Origin: Salticus scenicus
Lineage: Eukaryota > Arthropoda > Arachnida > Araneae > Salticidae
Direction: 5' to 3'
Assembly (NCBI GenBank): GCA_963930645.1
Contig: OZ005648.1
Location: forward strand, 198,965,542 to 199,029,541
Length of the DNA: 64,000 nt
The position numbers and the translations under genes are program-made. Within the stretch, counting starts at the first letter, position 1; each line of letters begins with the position of its first letter. The notes beneath the pieces were generated by a model that saw only the letters and a list, made by a program, of their open reading frames with translations, was not told where the DNA came from and made no database searches. Of this stretch, positions 35,401 to 45,436 are shown piece after piece.

Positions 35401-38400
35401 CACTTACGTCACTCGAAAACAAAGCCATGAAGTAGAAGACAGAAGGAGAGGATGAAAAAATTGAAAAAAAAAAATTGTAAAAAATCAAAATAGATTTTTG
35501 TTTTCCATACATGAACAATTTCATACTTTAACGTAATACAATAAATATTTCGATATTGTACAGTAAATTTGCATTTGTTTTTGCAATTTTGATGAAACAA
35601 AAGTTAATATAAATGTTACCCGATATAACATGTATACGCTTTCCTTTGAAAGATATACAGGATGGTGCGAAATTATATACGCAAATTTAAGAGCGAGATC
35701 GAAAATTCAGAGATTAAATGTCAACAAAGATCTCAAGCTTTTGATAAGTAGTGTAGAAAAGGAAAGTAATTTTTTAGTGGAATATCTAATCGTAATTAAT
35801 ATAGAATATTGATTGAAAGTAAAAGTCGGCAAGCCTGAGATAATTGATTAAAAACAAAAACGTGGTTAAAGTAAAAATGAGTCATTCATTCAGATGGGCA
35901 TAACTATAGGCTGATCAGATCAAAATACTTTTATAATAGAGAAGCGTCAAAAATTGCTACAGTTATCCAATTATGGATGTATTTTTTCATTCCTAATAAA
36001 TAAGGACTAAAAATAAAGTATTATTGATTAATAATTTACTTTCTACAATTTTTTAAAACTTAGAAAAATGCCTTCAAAATAAAGGAAGTCCCCAGATATC
36101 CCCAATTGTTCCCAGAAAATGGGGACATTTGGTCAGCTTAGCATAACAGCAACCATTTAGTTCATATACAAATATAAAATCCCGAGATCTGACAAACAGT
36201 ATGACCTCTAATGTATGATCATTGGGTAAGTATGCTCTTTCAATAGCTCTTTCGTTAAACAAAACTGTTTGAAATAAGGAGTCAAGTATATACTAGGGGT
36301 CGATATACTTGCAATAAGGTGTCGATATATCTTATCTTATGTGCAACCAATCGCAACTGCTGATAAAACGGTGTATATTTAATTCAACTTACAATAAATT
36401 AAGTTCTGACATGATCCTGAGTCCTGACAATGAATACACATTCACTTTTAGTACTGCTGATTGTTAAATATTTAGTATATTTAATTCCTTTTCAGAAACA
36501 TAGTACATGACAAATACCTGCCCAGTTCACTCGGTAATAGTGCTAACACTGGGGGGGAAAAATGATAGATCAAATCAATTTTAATGTTATTGTAACATGC
36601 AACAAACGGTCGACGTCAAATTATGTCTTTCCATTCTGACTTCCGAAGGCAGGTCATGCAACCCTACAAACACATCTTCTTTCCAAGACATTTATAGGAC
36701 ATCTTGAGGATGAAATAGAACATCTTTAGAATGAAATGTGGATAACTGTGTTTGTAGGGAAATTTACTTTTTTACATTCTGATCTGTCAGTTCTGTAGCT
36801 TCCACTTCCCTAAGGTGCTCATAAAACATCATACAGGACGCTGGTAAAAAATACTAGACATGTAAATAAATAACTTCATAACACCTTATCAAAAACAATG
36901 TTGATTTAATAAAACTACAACAACCATATAAACATGGTTATCCAATTCCTTTGTAACTGGCGTAATTCGCTAAAATCTCATAGCTGACAGACCTATATAA
37001 AGAGAATCTTTTGATATATGGGCTTTTATATTTTTGAGAACCTCTGTTTATAGCCTTTGAACTGAACGATCTAAGCTGGTTCAAGATTTGTGTTTGGAAA
37101 TTTAGTTCTGTACGTTGTATTGTACTATGTTGTGATATTTGGAACGATTGTTCAGAAGCAATATATGTTTACATTGACTCTTACGAGATATATACAACTC
37201 CAAATAACTGTTATTTCATATTGTTGCTGTCGTTCAGTGTCAAGTTATAAAGTAGCCAACGCACATTCTCTGATTTTAATCGATTACTGCTAGATGGCAA
37301 TACATGTACAAACCTTCGAAACAACTTTTTATTATTCGCCATTTAAAAGTATTAAATAACGCGTTTTTGGCTCTTCTAAATTCCTGTACGTTCAAGAAAT
37401 TTGCAGAAATAAATACCGTGACGTCTTAAGGGGTGTTTAAAATAACTTTTGGATTGCACAAACATCACTATATGAACAATATTAATCAATTACTGTGTAA
37501 TATAAAACGAATACATAAATTTTTATCATCTTAAATCTTGACAATTCAATCTGGATTTGCTTATACTAAGCTAATATATTAGTTTTTCTAAAAGAAAATA
37601 CACTTTCCTATAAACCTCTTTATTTTATTTTATTTTACTTTTTTATTATTGATGCCATAACTAAGAAGCTTACAAAAGTCATTTTTAAAATTGTAACTCC
37701 ATTGCATCTCTTGGTTAATTTATTTAAAATCGTTTGTGATTGTATCCTTAATGCGAATAATAGAAAAGACCAAATTTCTTACTAAAATCGCATAAAATTT
37801 GTAAGACTTACCATAAGAATGTAATTAAGTTCAACAATAAATACAGACTGTTGAGAAAAAAAAAGTCCCACAAGCTCCCTTTCTATTCTAATAAATGAAA
37901 AGAGATAAATTTAATTCCTGTTGCCCACCGTTCATAAGCGTATTTTGAAATGATATATTGTCTTCGATTTCTCAATAAATAGATTTGAAATGAGCTGGAA
38001 TGATTCTGTTGAGGATGATTAGAAGAACGAAAAGACGAAATGTACTTTAATTTTGACTAAGATTGATTTAAATTGCTTATTTTATTTATTTTTCTTTTTC
38101 ATCTCTTGTATAGAATTTGATGATCTTGTTAAGTATTAAAAAGGATTTTACTTTTTAAATTAATCGAGTATTTCAAACAAATACAATGTATAAGTAAGTA
38201 AAAATGCTTATCGTCTCTTTTAAATTTTACATCACACAGGTCGTTTATGCTATACCTACATAAGCAAGACACCGTAAAATTTTCTTATAAAAGCGTGTGT
38301 CACTAGGCAGATGATTGTGATAAAAATACTCTATCCAATAAGATTTTTGCAATATACTTCTATTATAGTTTAAGTTATCTATTACTTTTCGGCTTGTCAC

Positions 38401-39680
38401 CATTTAAATTATGACAATGGGTTATAAATGAAACTTTTATGTAGCCCGCAAATTTATACAGGTGATACAATCGCAGCAGCACAACATTTCTCTCCCACAA
38501 TTAAGCTTTTTTTATATGTTCCCTTGTTTTGAAAGAAAAATATAACGATTCTTTCTATCACGTTCTTTCGACTTTCGTTTGAATCTGACATCATATGTGC
38601 TTATATAAAAGGTGCCCGACAAAAGTAGTTTATAGTGCGACCACGTTTCCTACGACTAGCAGTAAGGCCGAGTCCAAAAGTTTGGAGGGAAGCAAAATTG
38701 ACCGAGAGATAGTTATTTGGAAAACATCCAATTATTCGGTGTTCCCTTATCGCTTGTTTTCTCTCAGTCACCCCTATTTTAACACTGGACTCGTTCAATC
38801 CGCACTTGCGCAGAGGCTTCCATGGTCGCAAGAAATGTGGTTAAAGAATACCATAGAAAAATGACCAGACACTTATATTTCTCTGAATGTAAGATTTTGT
38901 TTTCTTAATGTAAAAGAAAAAATTTCATGTCGCACTCGATAAACAGTAATAAAAGATTACATAAAACGATAACTAAAGCATATCAGATAATATATAGTAG
39001 TCGTATAAGAATATTCATAAAAACTATCAGTTTTTTTTTTTGTATTGAAACAAACTTGAACTCGATGTATTAAGTTTCAACTGGATATAATTCATCTATA
39101 TAATGACCACGAAATTTAATGTAGCAGGAAAACGAGCTACTAAGAAATTTTATGTCGTAATTACAATCACTTTTTAACATTACTACTAAATGAATACTTA
39201 ATTAGTGTCATAAATAACATAGTTAATCATATGTACTCCACTCTTATTGTATTTACATTACCGTCCTAAAGTAAATAATTTAACATATCGAAATTTTCAG
39301 TGTACGAACCATCAAACAATTCAAAGAGTTTCCATCGATGAATTACGGTGTATTTCTACATAACATTAGATGTCAGTTTAAATGGATTTCGATTTCGTGT
39401 AAATAAAGCCAATTACCTTGTTTCTATGATATAAATCTCATTCATTAATTCATTTTATACGAGCGTAGGAATGGTCCTCGCTGAAACAGTCAGTGATAAC
39501 AAAAAATATCCAAGCACCAGTATCAGTACGCAGTAAATTGAATACATATGACGCATTTTTTTCGTACAAATGCAGTATTAGTAAAATTACTACAATAATT
39601 TGTTGTTTTCAAAATATTTAAACACAGAGACAAAAATAAGAATTTATTATTCGTAAATATGTTTTATTAATATTTCTGTA
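32471..39680. other. Long intergenic region, no convincing gene
   Basis: Seven kilobases of A/T-rich DNA without a recognisable protein, RNA gene or transposon end. The segment around 38600-38865 is richer in G+C and open in two frames (89 and 76 residues), but neither resembles a family I know. Block 37680-38030 has a diverged counterpart at 42070-42400. Poly(C) at 32606-32619, poly(T) at 34659-34678 and poly(A) at 35040-35056 are present. Confidence 0.5.
37680..38030. repeat. Diverged duplicate block (partner 42070-42400)
   Basis: Shares ordered motifs with 42070-42400: ATCGTTTGTGATTGTATCC / ATCACCTGTGATTGAAATT, GAATGTAATTAAGT, AATTTAATTCCTGTTGCCCA-like and TGGAATGAT.T. It looks like an old duplication or two members of an unrecognised repeat. 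Confidence 0.5.
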
Positions 39681-39689
39681 TTGCATGGC

Positions 39690-39960
39690 CATTTTAATAT
39701 TTGGTAGGTGCTTCTTTTGCCTGAATTAAGGCTTTGATTTGACACGGCATTGTTTCAGTATACTTCTAAGCGAGTTGTAGGATTTCTGTATCAAGGTGTC
39801 ACATTTTAATAAGTCCCTCAATGAGCTGATGTTTGTTCGTACAAGCAATTTTGTTGACCTTTCTTTTCATATATCTCTAGACACCTTCAATCGGGTTTAT
39901 GTCAAGGTTATTACCAGGTATAGTAGTATTTATAGGCCAATATCATCTAAGTATGACATG
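39690..39960 (-). pseudogene. Tc1-like transposase C-terminal relic
   Basis: Minus-strand reading shows the C-terminus of a Tc1-type transposase: LDINPIEGV followed by a stop then RYMKRKV, HQLIEGLIKM, and the ending MPCQIKALIQAKEAPTKY before a stop. The DxNPIE block with its Glu is the third catalytic position of the DD34E triad. Three in-frame stops interrupt the relic. Further upstream (to about 40070) weaker similarity such as DDNRLFIAGQ may be more of the same protein in another frame. Confidence 0.7.
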
Positions 39961-40192
39961 ACCAGTCAAGATGCGGCAGGACGCGTTGTCCAGCGATGAA
40001 TAATCTATTATCATCGGGAAACCTATCTTTAAGTTGTTGTGCAAAACGGGTTTTTAACACTCGAAACAAGAGAAGATAAATTATCATAATAATTTTTACC
40101 AACACTGTTAATTTTAAGCTCAAGAGTCGAGAATCAAAAATTGCTCCCCCCCCCCCCCCCCTCCAAAAAAAATATATATATATATATATATA

Positions 40193-40594
40193 CAGTGAAC
40201 TCTCGTTAAAACGGACAATCAAGGGCCAGCAGTTTTTGTCCATATTAACGAGAGTCCATCATAACAGGAGTTCATAAACTGAAGTTCTATATGAACTCTA
40301 AAATCACTATTATGTACACATTCACAGTATAACACGAATGAAAATTTATTTCCTCAAACAATTTTATTCACTAAAAATATAAAAGCATGAAAACCGATAC
40401 TTACTTTCAAAACTTCTTTTCTTCATATAGTTCAACTTAATAACGAAATCCTTTGCTATGTCTCCACAATAGAAGTGGAGACAGTTGCAAATTGTTGACC
40501 TCAACTGTCACTGTCAATCAATACTATTTACCTCCCACAGTGTAATAGCACAGAGTGAAAGAGATTAACCCTTTTATTATCGAACCTTTTCATG

Positions 40595-40625
<31 letters not shown>

Positions 40626-40827
40626 TGAATTTAAAAAGATTTTGGGAACTGACTCTTTTTGGAAGAAAGTAAGCATTGAGGGAATAAATGTCCATCTTAA
40701 CGAATGAATTGTACGTATAAAGCGATGTTTATTACATGCAATTCCTATAGGCCTTAGCCGGGCATTCTGTTTTTGTACGTAATAACGAGAAATCCATCTT
40801 AAACGGGGCCGTCTTAGCGAGAGTTCA

Positions 40828-40830
<3 letters not shown>
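40193..40830. mobile_element. pogo-like element (638 bp)
   Basis: Ends CAGTGAACTCTCGTTAAAAC and inverted CATTGAACTCTCGCTAAGAC, flanked by TA within (TA)n tracts. Related inner blocks (TCTTAACGA, GTCCAT) appear near both ends. The interior does not code for a transposase. A (TA)n tract lies inside at 40600-40625. Confidence 0.75.
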
Positions 40831-40862
<32 letters not shown>

Positions 40863-41219
40863 AAAACTTCAATGATATTAATTTCAAACTACTACATTTC
40901 ATGTTTTCCATGTATTATTAAGTGTGTAATAAATTAAAGACAGATCAGATTACAAAACTACAAAGTATTTCCAAAAGTAAAATTGTACATATCTATGCAG
41001 ATTTCTTCGATTCTAATGATATTTTTAGCACTGAATAAAAATTATTAAATTTTCAACTCTAAAATTTATGGTTTATCAAACTGAAGTGAAACATCTACTT
41101 CTTAATATACATCGCAATCCAGTGTGATTGGTACGTTATATACGTTGTATTTCACTTTGTTAAAGTTTGTTAAAATATATAATGTGAAGATGAAATAGAT
41201 TTTGAGCAAAATATCTCGT

Positions 41220-41292
41220 CAGGATAGCTGAGTAATAGAGTATTGCACATTAAGCCGTAGGCTACCGGTTCAATTCCTTGTCAGGAGGTTTT
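41220..41292 (+). pseudogene. tRNA-like sequence (pol III A and B boxes)
   Basis: TAGCTGAGTAATAGAG resembles an A box and GGTTCAATTCC is a perfect B box at the expected distance. The acceptor ends and T-stem do not pair, so it is not a functional tRNA; more likely a tRNA-derived SINE head or tRNA pseudogene. Confidence 0.4.
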
Positions 41293-41414
41293 CCACTGCA
41301 GGTAAAAGTTATTTAAATTTCAATTCTAAACTTTATAACATATGCAAACAGTTCAAATACTATTCATAAACGTTTATTCCGAGTACAGAAAAGAAGTTGT
41401 TTAATTCTTTTCTT

Positions 41415-41805
41415 GTTGTTGTTGTTGTCGTGTGCCACTCGGAAATTCCGAGCCCCGGTAGTGGAACTACCGGACTTATTTTTAAGGCAATAGGGTTGCG
41501 TCTTCCGTTATTAGGAACGCCTCATAGGGAGGAAGTACGACTTCTAGTTCCATAAGCTGGTGAAAGATGGCAGCACCAGCCAAACTCGAATTTTTGATCC
41601 GGATCAGAGCGAGTTTGACCCATGTTCCGGTACCCCCAGAGGTATAATTTTTGATGGGAACTTGGAGGACTTTGCGACCACGACGGAATTTAACGTGCAC
41701 CAGTCGCCATTAGCGTACACGACGGTCTTCGGCCGGCTCGAGGACCGAACCCGCAATCTTTCGATCACGAACTCGCTGCTCTTACCAACCAGGCTACCGC
41801 GGCCC
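41415..41805 (-). mobile_element. tRNA-derived SINE with target duplication (391 bp)
   Basis: Minus strand: starts GGGCCGCGGTAGCCTGGTTG (A box TAGCCTGGTTGG) and has a B-box-like GGTTCGGTCCTC about 45 bp on. It then has a G+C-rich body and ends in (ACA)n. AATTCTTTTCTT at 41403-41414 and 41806-41817 is a perfect 12-bp target duplication. The reading frames here are shadows of the SINE. Confidence 0.85.
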
Positions 41806-41817
41806 AATTCTTTTCTT

Positions 41818-42709
41818 ATAAAATTTATTTGCTGGAACTTTTCAAATAAAGATAATAGCTTATTCTAATTTAAGTTTAATGAGATTTGTTCTTAGCGAGT
41901 CGTACCAGCAAAGGTTAATTTGTTAATATTAAATTGATTTTACTTATGCAATTTAAATTTGAATACTTTTTCTTATTATGGAATATAATTTTCCTACAAC
42001 AATTTTAAACTTAATATACTTATCTTCCTCAAATGATTATAGGTTTCAAAAATACTAAAATTGCAGACAGTCTCGCTAATTTATTTGAAATCACCTGTGA
42101 TTGAAATTTGACTAAAGATCACAAGAAAAATTAAAATAAAAAATAGAACATTGGACTTTAATAACAATCACATCAAATTTGTAGGATTCTGAATTAGAAT
42201 GTAATTAAGTGCAGAATAACTACATAATAAGAAGAAAGAATCGTATCCTCTTTCGAATAAATTGGAACGAAATAAATTTGATTCCAATCGGCTGCCGTTC
42301 ATAAAAGTTCATTTTGGAATGATTTATTCGCTTCTAGTCCTAAACAAAGCGATCTGTAATGAGTCGGAATGATCTTTTCGTAGATGATTACATTTTCAGA
42401 AAAAAAAAAAAAAAGTAGTTAAAATTCGCTTTTATGTTAAATAATATTGATTTTTGTAATTTTATTTTTTCATTTAAATTTATAGTTTTAATGACATTAT
42501 TATTTCTTTAGGAGAAAAGCTGATAAGTGCTTTAAAAAAAAAAAAAAAAATCTATAATGATTTCAATAAAAAATTATGCTTTCACAACATTTTTAATTTC
42601 ATTTAAAATTTAATTTTGCGAATTTAAAAAATTATTATTATTTTTTTTAAATCAGACATCTTTTAAAATACTGTTTGAAAATAATTATTACGACAAAAGG
42701 AGGATTTTT
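41818..42709. other. Intergenic stretch
   Basis: No gene seen. Includes the duplicate block 42070-42400 and poly(A) runs at 42402-42416 and 42534-42550. Confidence 0.55.
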
Positions 42710-43213
42710 TTACTTTCTCTAATCCATATATAAAAGGGAAAATTGCATTGTGAGTTTTTAAATTGAGTTTTTTAAATATTGTACGTTTTGAGGTTCTCTA
42801 ACTCAAAAAATTAGGTTTCCAACGATTGCTCAGTGAGTACCAGTATTTGAGTCTGTTAACAGCATAACTCTAAAACAAATATATAATAGGCATAAACTCT
42901 AAACTTCATTTTCTAAATCTTTCTCAAAAGAGATGTTACTTGAAACTTTTTGTTGGGATAAGAAAAATGTTTAGTGTATAGGGACATGCAAAATATTAAA
43001 ATATCTTATGTGCAAAATTTTTCGTTCAGTTTAACATTTTAAGATTACACTAAATATATTGAAATAACATACATTTTTTTTATAGTCACAAAAACATGTT
43101 TCACATAAAATAAAATAATAATGAAAAAAAAATAATAATAATTTTTTCTTCGTTTATAGGACCACATCGGATATATTGAGGTAGTTAAAAGGAGACTTAG
43201 TACTACATAATTA

Positions 43214-43690
43214 AACCCAGGAAAAATCTTCAACAACTTGAATGCCAAAGCGAAAGATTTTTTTTCTTCGGCGTTCAACATGTTTAGCTATCTAAATTCA
43301 ACTTTCCTTTTAATATTCTATAAAGCTTAAACAGCTTTGTGTTTTAATAGTATTTTGCTCAAATTCTTGCTGAGTAACCCATTCTATAAATTCGTCTGAT
43401 TGTTGGAAATTATATATTCAGTTCACATTTTTTAATTTTTTTTTTTTTTTTACATTTTTTCGCAACTACCGTTTCTCAATTTCCTATTGGCCAATCCCCA
43501 CAATCCGCGTAATTCTATTAGTTGATCAGAATCTGATTCTCTTTTTATATATAGCAGCACTTTCATTTCATGTCTTTAAGCACTGACGACGGTATGCTAA
43601 ATGTTGCTGAAACTGCTGTCTGCTATTCAGTTCTTCTCAATCGTGTACAAGACGTTGAATATTTTTTCCTGGGTTTATAATAAGACTGGA
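43214..43690 (+). mobile_element. Penelope-type terminal repeat unit with inverted ends
   Basis: AAACCCAGGAAAAATCTTCA at the left recurs inverted at 43645-43677. The right half is collinear with 30220-30590 and contains a hammerhead-like motif. This looks like a short element made of an inverted pair of Penelope terminal repeats without coding sequence. Confidence 0.5.
43579..43624 (+). ncRNA. Hammerhead-ribozyme-like motif (type I minimal)
   Basis: Core boxes CTGACGA (43583-43589) and GAAAC (43609-43613). Helix I pairs AGCA with TGCT, helix II pairs GGTA with TGCT (with G-U pairs), and helix III is a 2-bp stem closed by a TGCT loop. The predicted cleavage base is C at 43620. One extra C after CUGANGA is unusual. 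Such minimal type I hammerheads are known in Penelope-like elements. Confidence 0.6.
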
Positions 43691-44040
43691 TTTAAAAAGA
43701 TACCAGTGCATTTCATTGAGAGTTTAAAAAATTTTCTATGTCAAATTTAAGTACGTGCCCTTACAATTTATAGTTAATGTAAGAAGTTACTCAAAATTAG
43801 TTGAATAACTTTCAAATTGCGGTGTGGTCGAAAGTTCTCCGAATAATTTGAAATATATGTTTTAATTTAATAAGACTTAATATTTTTATGAAAGTAGCTA
43901 CAATATTTACACGGGAAGAGGTTGAAGATGGTGGTAAACCCTCCTCACAAAGAAATGTAAGTCAATTAAAACTATTTCTAACGCTATATTGCACTGTTGT
44001 TTGAAGCATATTTGAAATGCTCAGTTGTAGCAACTGATCT

Positions 44041-44290
44041 ATAAATGTTTACACAATGTTGAAAACGCTAACGTAAAAATATTAAATGCAAACTGCAGTT
44101 TCGGTAGCGTTAAGCGTACCGTCATCAGTGCAGAATGACAAAGGTGGATTATTGCTCTTATATGTAGATAGGGAAGCTAATTTTAGAGTCGGAATAGCAC
44201 CAATAGGAATTTAAGAAACTGGGGTATGTTAGCCAATAGGAATATGGGGTGTAGAAATCTATGTAAAAGTCAAGAAATTATGGATTTTAT
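44041..44290 (-). mobile_element. Penelope PLTR, downstream copy
   Basis: Minus-strand sequence reading CCCCATATTCCTATTGGCTA, CAGTTTCTTAAATTCCTATT and ATAAGAGCAATAATCCACCT recurs in inverted orientation at 45190-45425. It lies just 3' of the Penelope coding remnant and carries a hammerhead-like motif. Confidence 0.7.
44087..44132 (-). ncRNA. Hammerhead-ribozyme-like motif in the Penelope repeat
   Basis: Minus strand: CTGATGA, helix II CGGTA...TACCG, then GAAAC. Helix III has 2 bp with a TGCA loop, and helix I pairs TGCA with TGCA. The predicted cleavage position is U, a weaker choice than C. Total length 46 nt, equal to the copy at 43579. An extra C lies between CUGAUGA and helix II unless it pairs with the G of GAAA. 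Confidence 0.6.
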
Positions 44291-44347
44291 GTAATTTTTC
44301 TAACAATCAGAGAGAAGGGTATAGCAAAATCACAATTAATGGTGTTT

Positions 44348-45190
44348 TTATGATAGATATGATAGAAAATCGAGTTCATGTAAGTGTTTAGGCCGACAGA
44401 TTATTTTAGCTGAATTAAAGTTGAAAGTGTGGTTATTCTTCCAACAATGATTAGCAATGGCCGGTTTCTTTATATCTTGTTTCTGAATATAACCCATGTG
44501 TTCTTTAACACTAAACTTGAGTTTGCGTTTTGTTTGACCAATATATAATTGTCCACATTGACAAGGAATACTATATAAACCTCACGAGTTGTATATATCA
44601 ATAGGGTCTTTTAACTTAGAAAGAGCTAATTTGTTTGTAGACGAGAAAATTATTTTAAAGTCATATTGCTTGAGAATTTTAGCTATGGCAAAAGTAGATT
44701 TAAAGAAAAAGGAAAAAGGGCAAAACAATACTGATATTGGAGGAGCACTCAGACGTAGAAGGACGTGAAAGATGCAGATGTTGTAATTTAAAAAGAGTTT
44801 TATCAATGATGGAAGGATTGTAACCTCTGTCAACAGCAACCCCTTTTAGACATTTGATTTCAAAGTGGAGGGATTCAGGATCAGAACAAATATTAAGCGC
44901 ACAATGGACAAAAGTATAAAAAGCGGCCATTTTCTGGGTAGGTGGATAACATGAATGAGCATGAGGAGGTAATGAACTTGCAAAATTTTTACGATAAACG
45001 GAAGAAGTGCAGAAGCCTTTTTCAGTGCGAGAGACAAGTGTATCAAGGAAAGGGAGTGGACCTTTGTTTTTAATTTCGTATGTAAAGTGGATGTTATTAT
45101 ATGCGATATGTAATACGGCATCCATATTGTACCGAGAAGTGTCAATCAAAATAACAGTACTTTCACTTTGATTGATACTAACATAAAATC
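44348..45190 (-). pseudogene. Penelope-like element: RT thumb plus GIY-YIG endonuclease remnant
   Basis: Minus strand. The first part (to about 44700) contains NNIHFTYE, LPFLDTLVSR and SVYRKNF, the C-terminal reverse-transcriptase blocks of Penelope-like elements. After a frameshift near 44720 the reading continues with KIIFSSTNKL, KDPIDIY, an in-frame TGA (about 44583), then LYSIPCQCGQLYIGQTKRK, a C-x-C finger joined to the GIY-YIG core (here LY...YIG), and AIANHCWKNNHTFNF up to a stop at 44348. The catalytic RT motifs upstream are missing, so the copy is 5'-truncated. One frameshift and one nonsense codon make it inactive. Confidence 0.8.
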
Positions 45191-45425
45191 TACATATTTC
45201 TTGATTTTTACTTAGCTTTCTACATCCCATATTCCTAGTGGCTAACACCTCCAGTTTCTTAAATTCCTATTGGCTCCTCTGAAATTCACTTCCCTATCTA
45301 TATATAAGAGCAATAATCCACCTCGTCATTCGCTTTACGCTACCGAAATGCAATTTGCGTTTAATCTTTTTACATTGGCGTTTTTAACGTTGTGTAGATA
45401 TTTATATTTCTGTTCAACATCAAGT
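45190..45425 (+). mobile_element. Penelope PLTR, upstream inverted copy
   Basis: Mirrors 44041-44290 in opposite orientation, with the hammerhead partly deleted: CTACCGAAATGCAATTTGCG remains but CTGATGA is gone. Inverted terminal repeats are a known configuration for truncated Penelope-like elements. Confidence 0.65.
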
Positions 45426-45436
45426 GTAATTATATA

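Larger units (their letters stand above)
42710..44000 (+). repeat. Second copy of the AGAAAGTATTG-type dispersed repeat
   Basis: TACTTTCTCTAATC, GTACGTTTTGAGGTTCTCTA and AACAGCATAACTCTAAAACA parallel the copy at 31.0 kb, and GAAGAGGTTGAAGATGGTGG...CCTCCTCAC parallels 32.3 kb. A Penelope-type repeat is embedded at about 43214-43690. Confidence 0.5.

Noticed and set aside
38595..38864. Frame of 89 residues in a slightly G+C-richer patch
   Set aside because: Open in both directions, no recognisable motif, no promoter or splice context; may be an unrecognised repeat fragment.
41220..41292. Functional tRNA gene
   Set aside because: A and B boxes fit but acceptor and T stems do not pair, so only a tRNA-like remnant is supported.
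41482..41868. Three overlapping frames of 67-102 residues with good composition
   Set aside because: All lie in the tRNA-derived SINE with its 12-bp duplication; G+C-rich SINE bodies give long chance frames.
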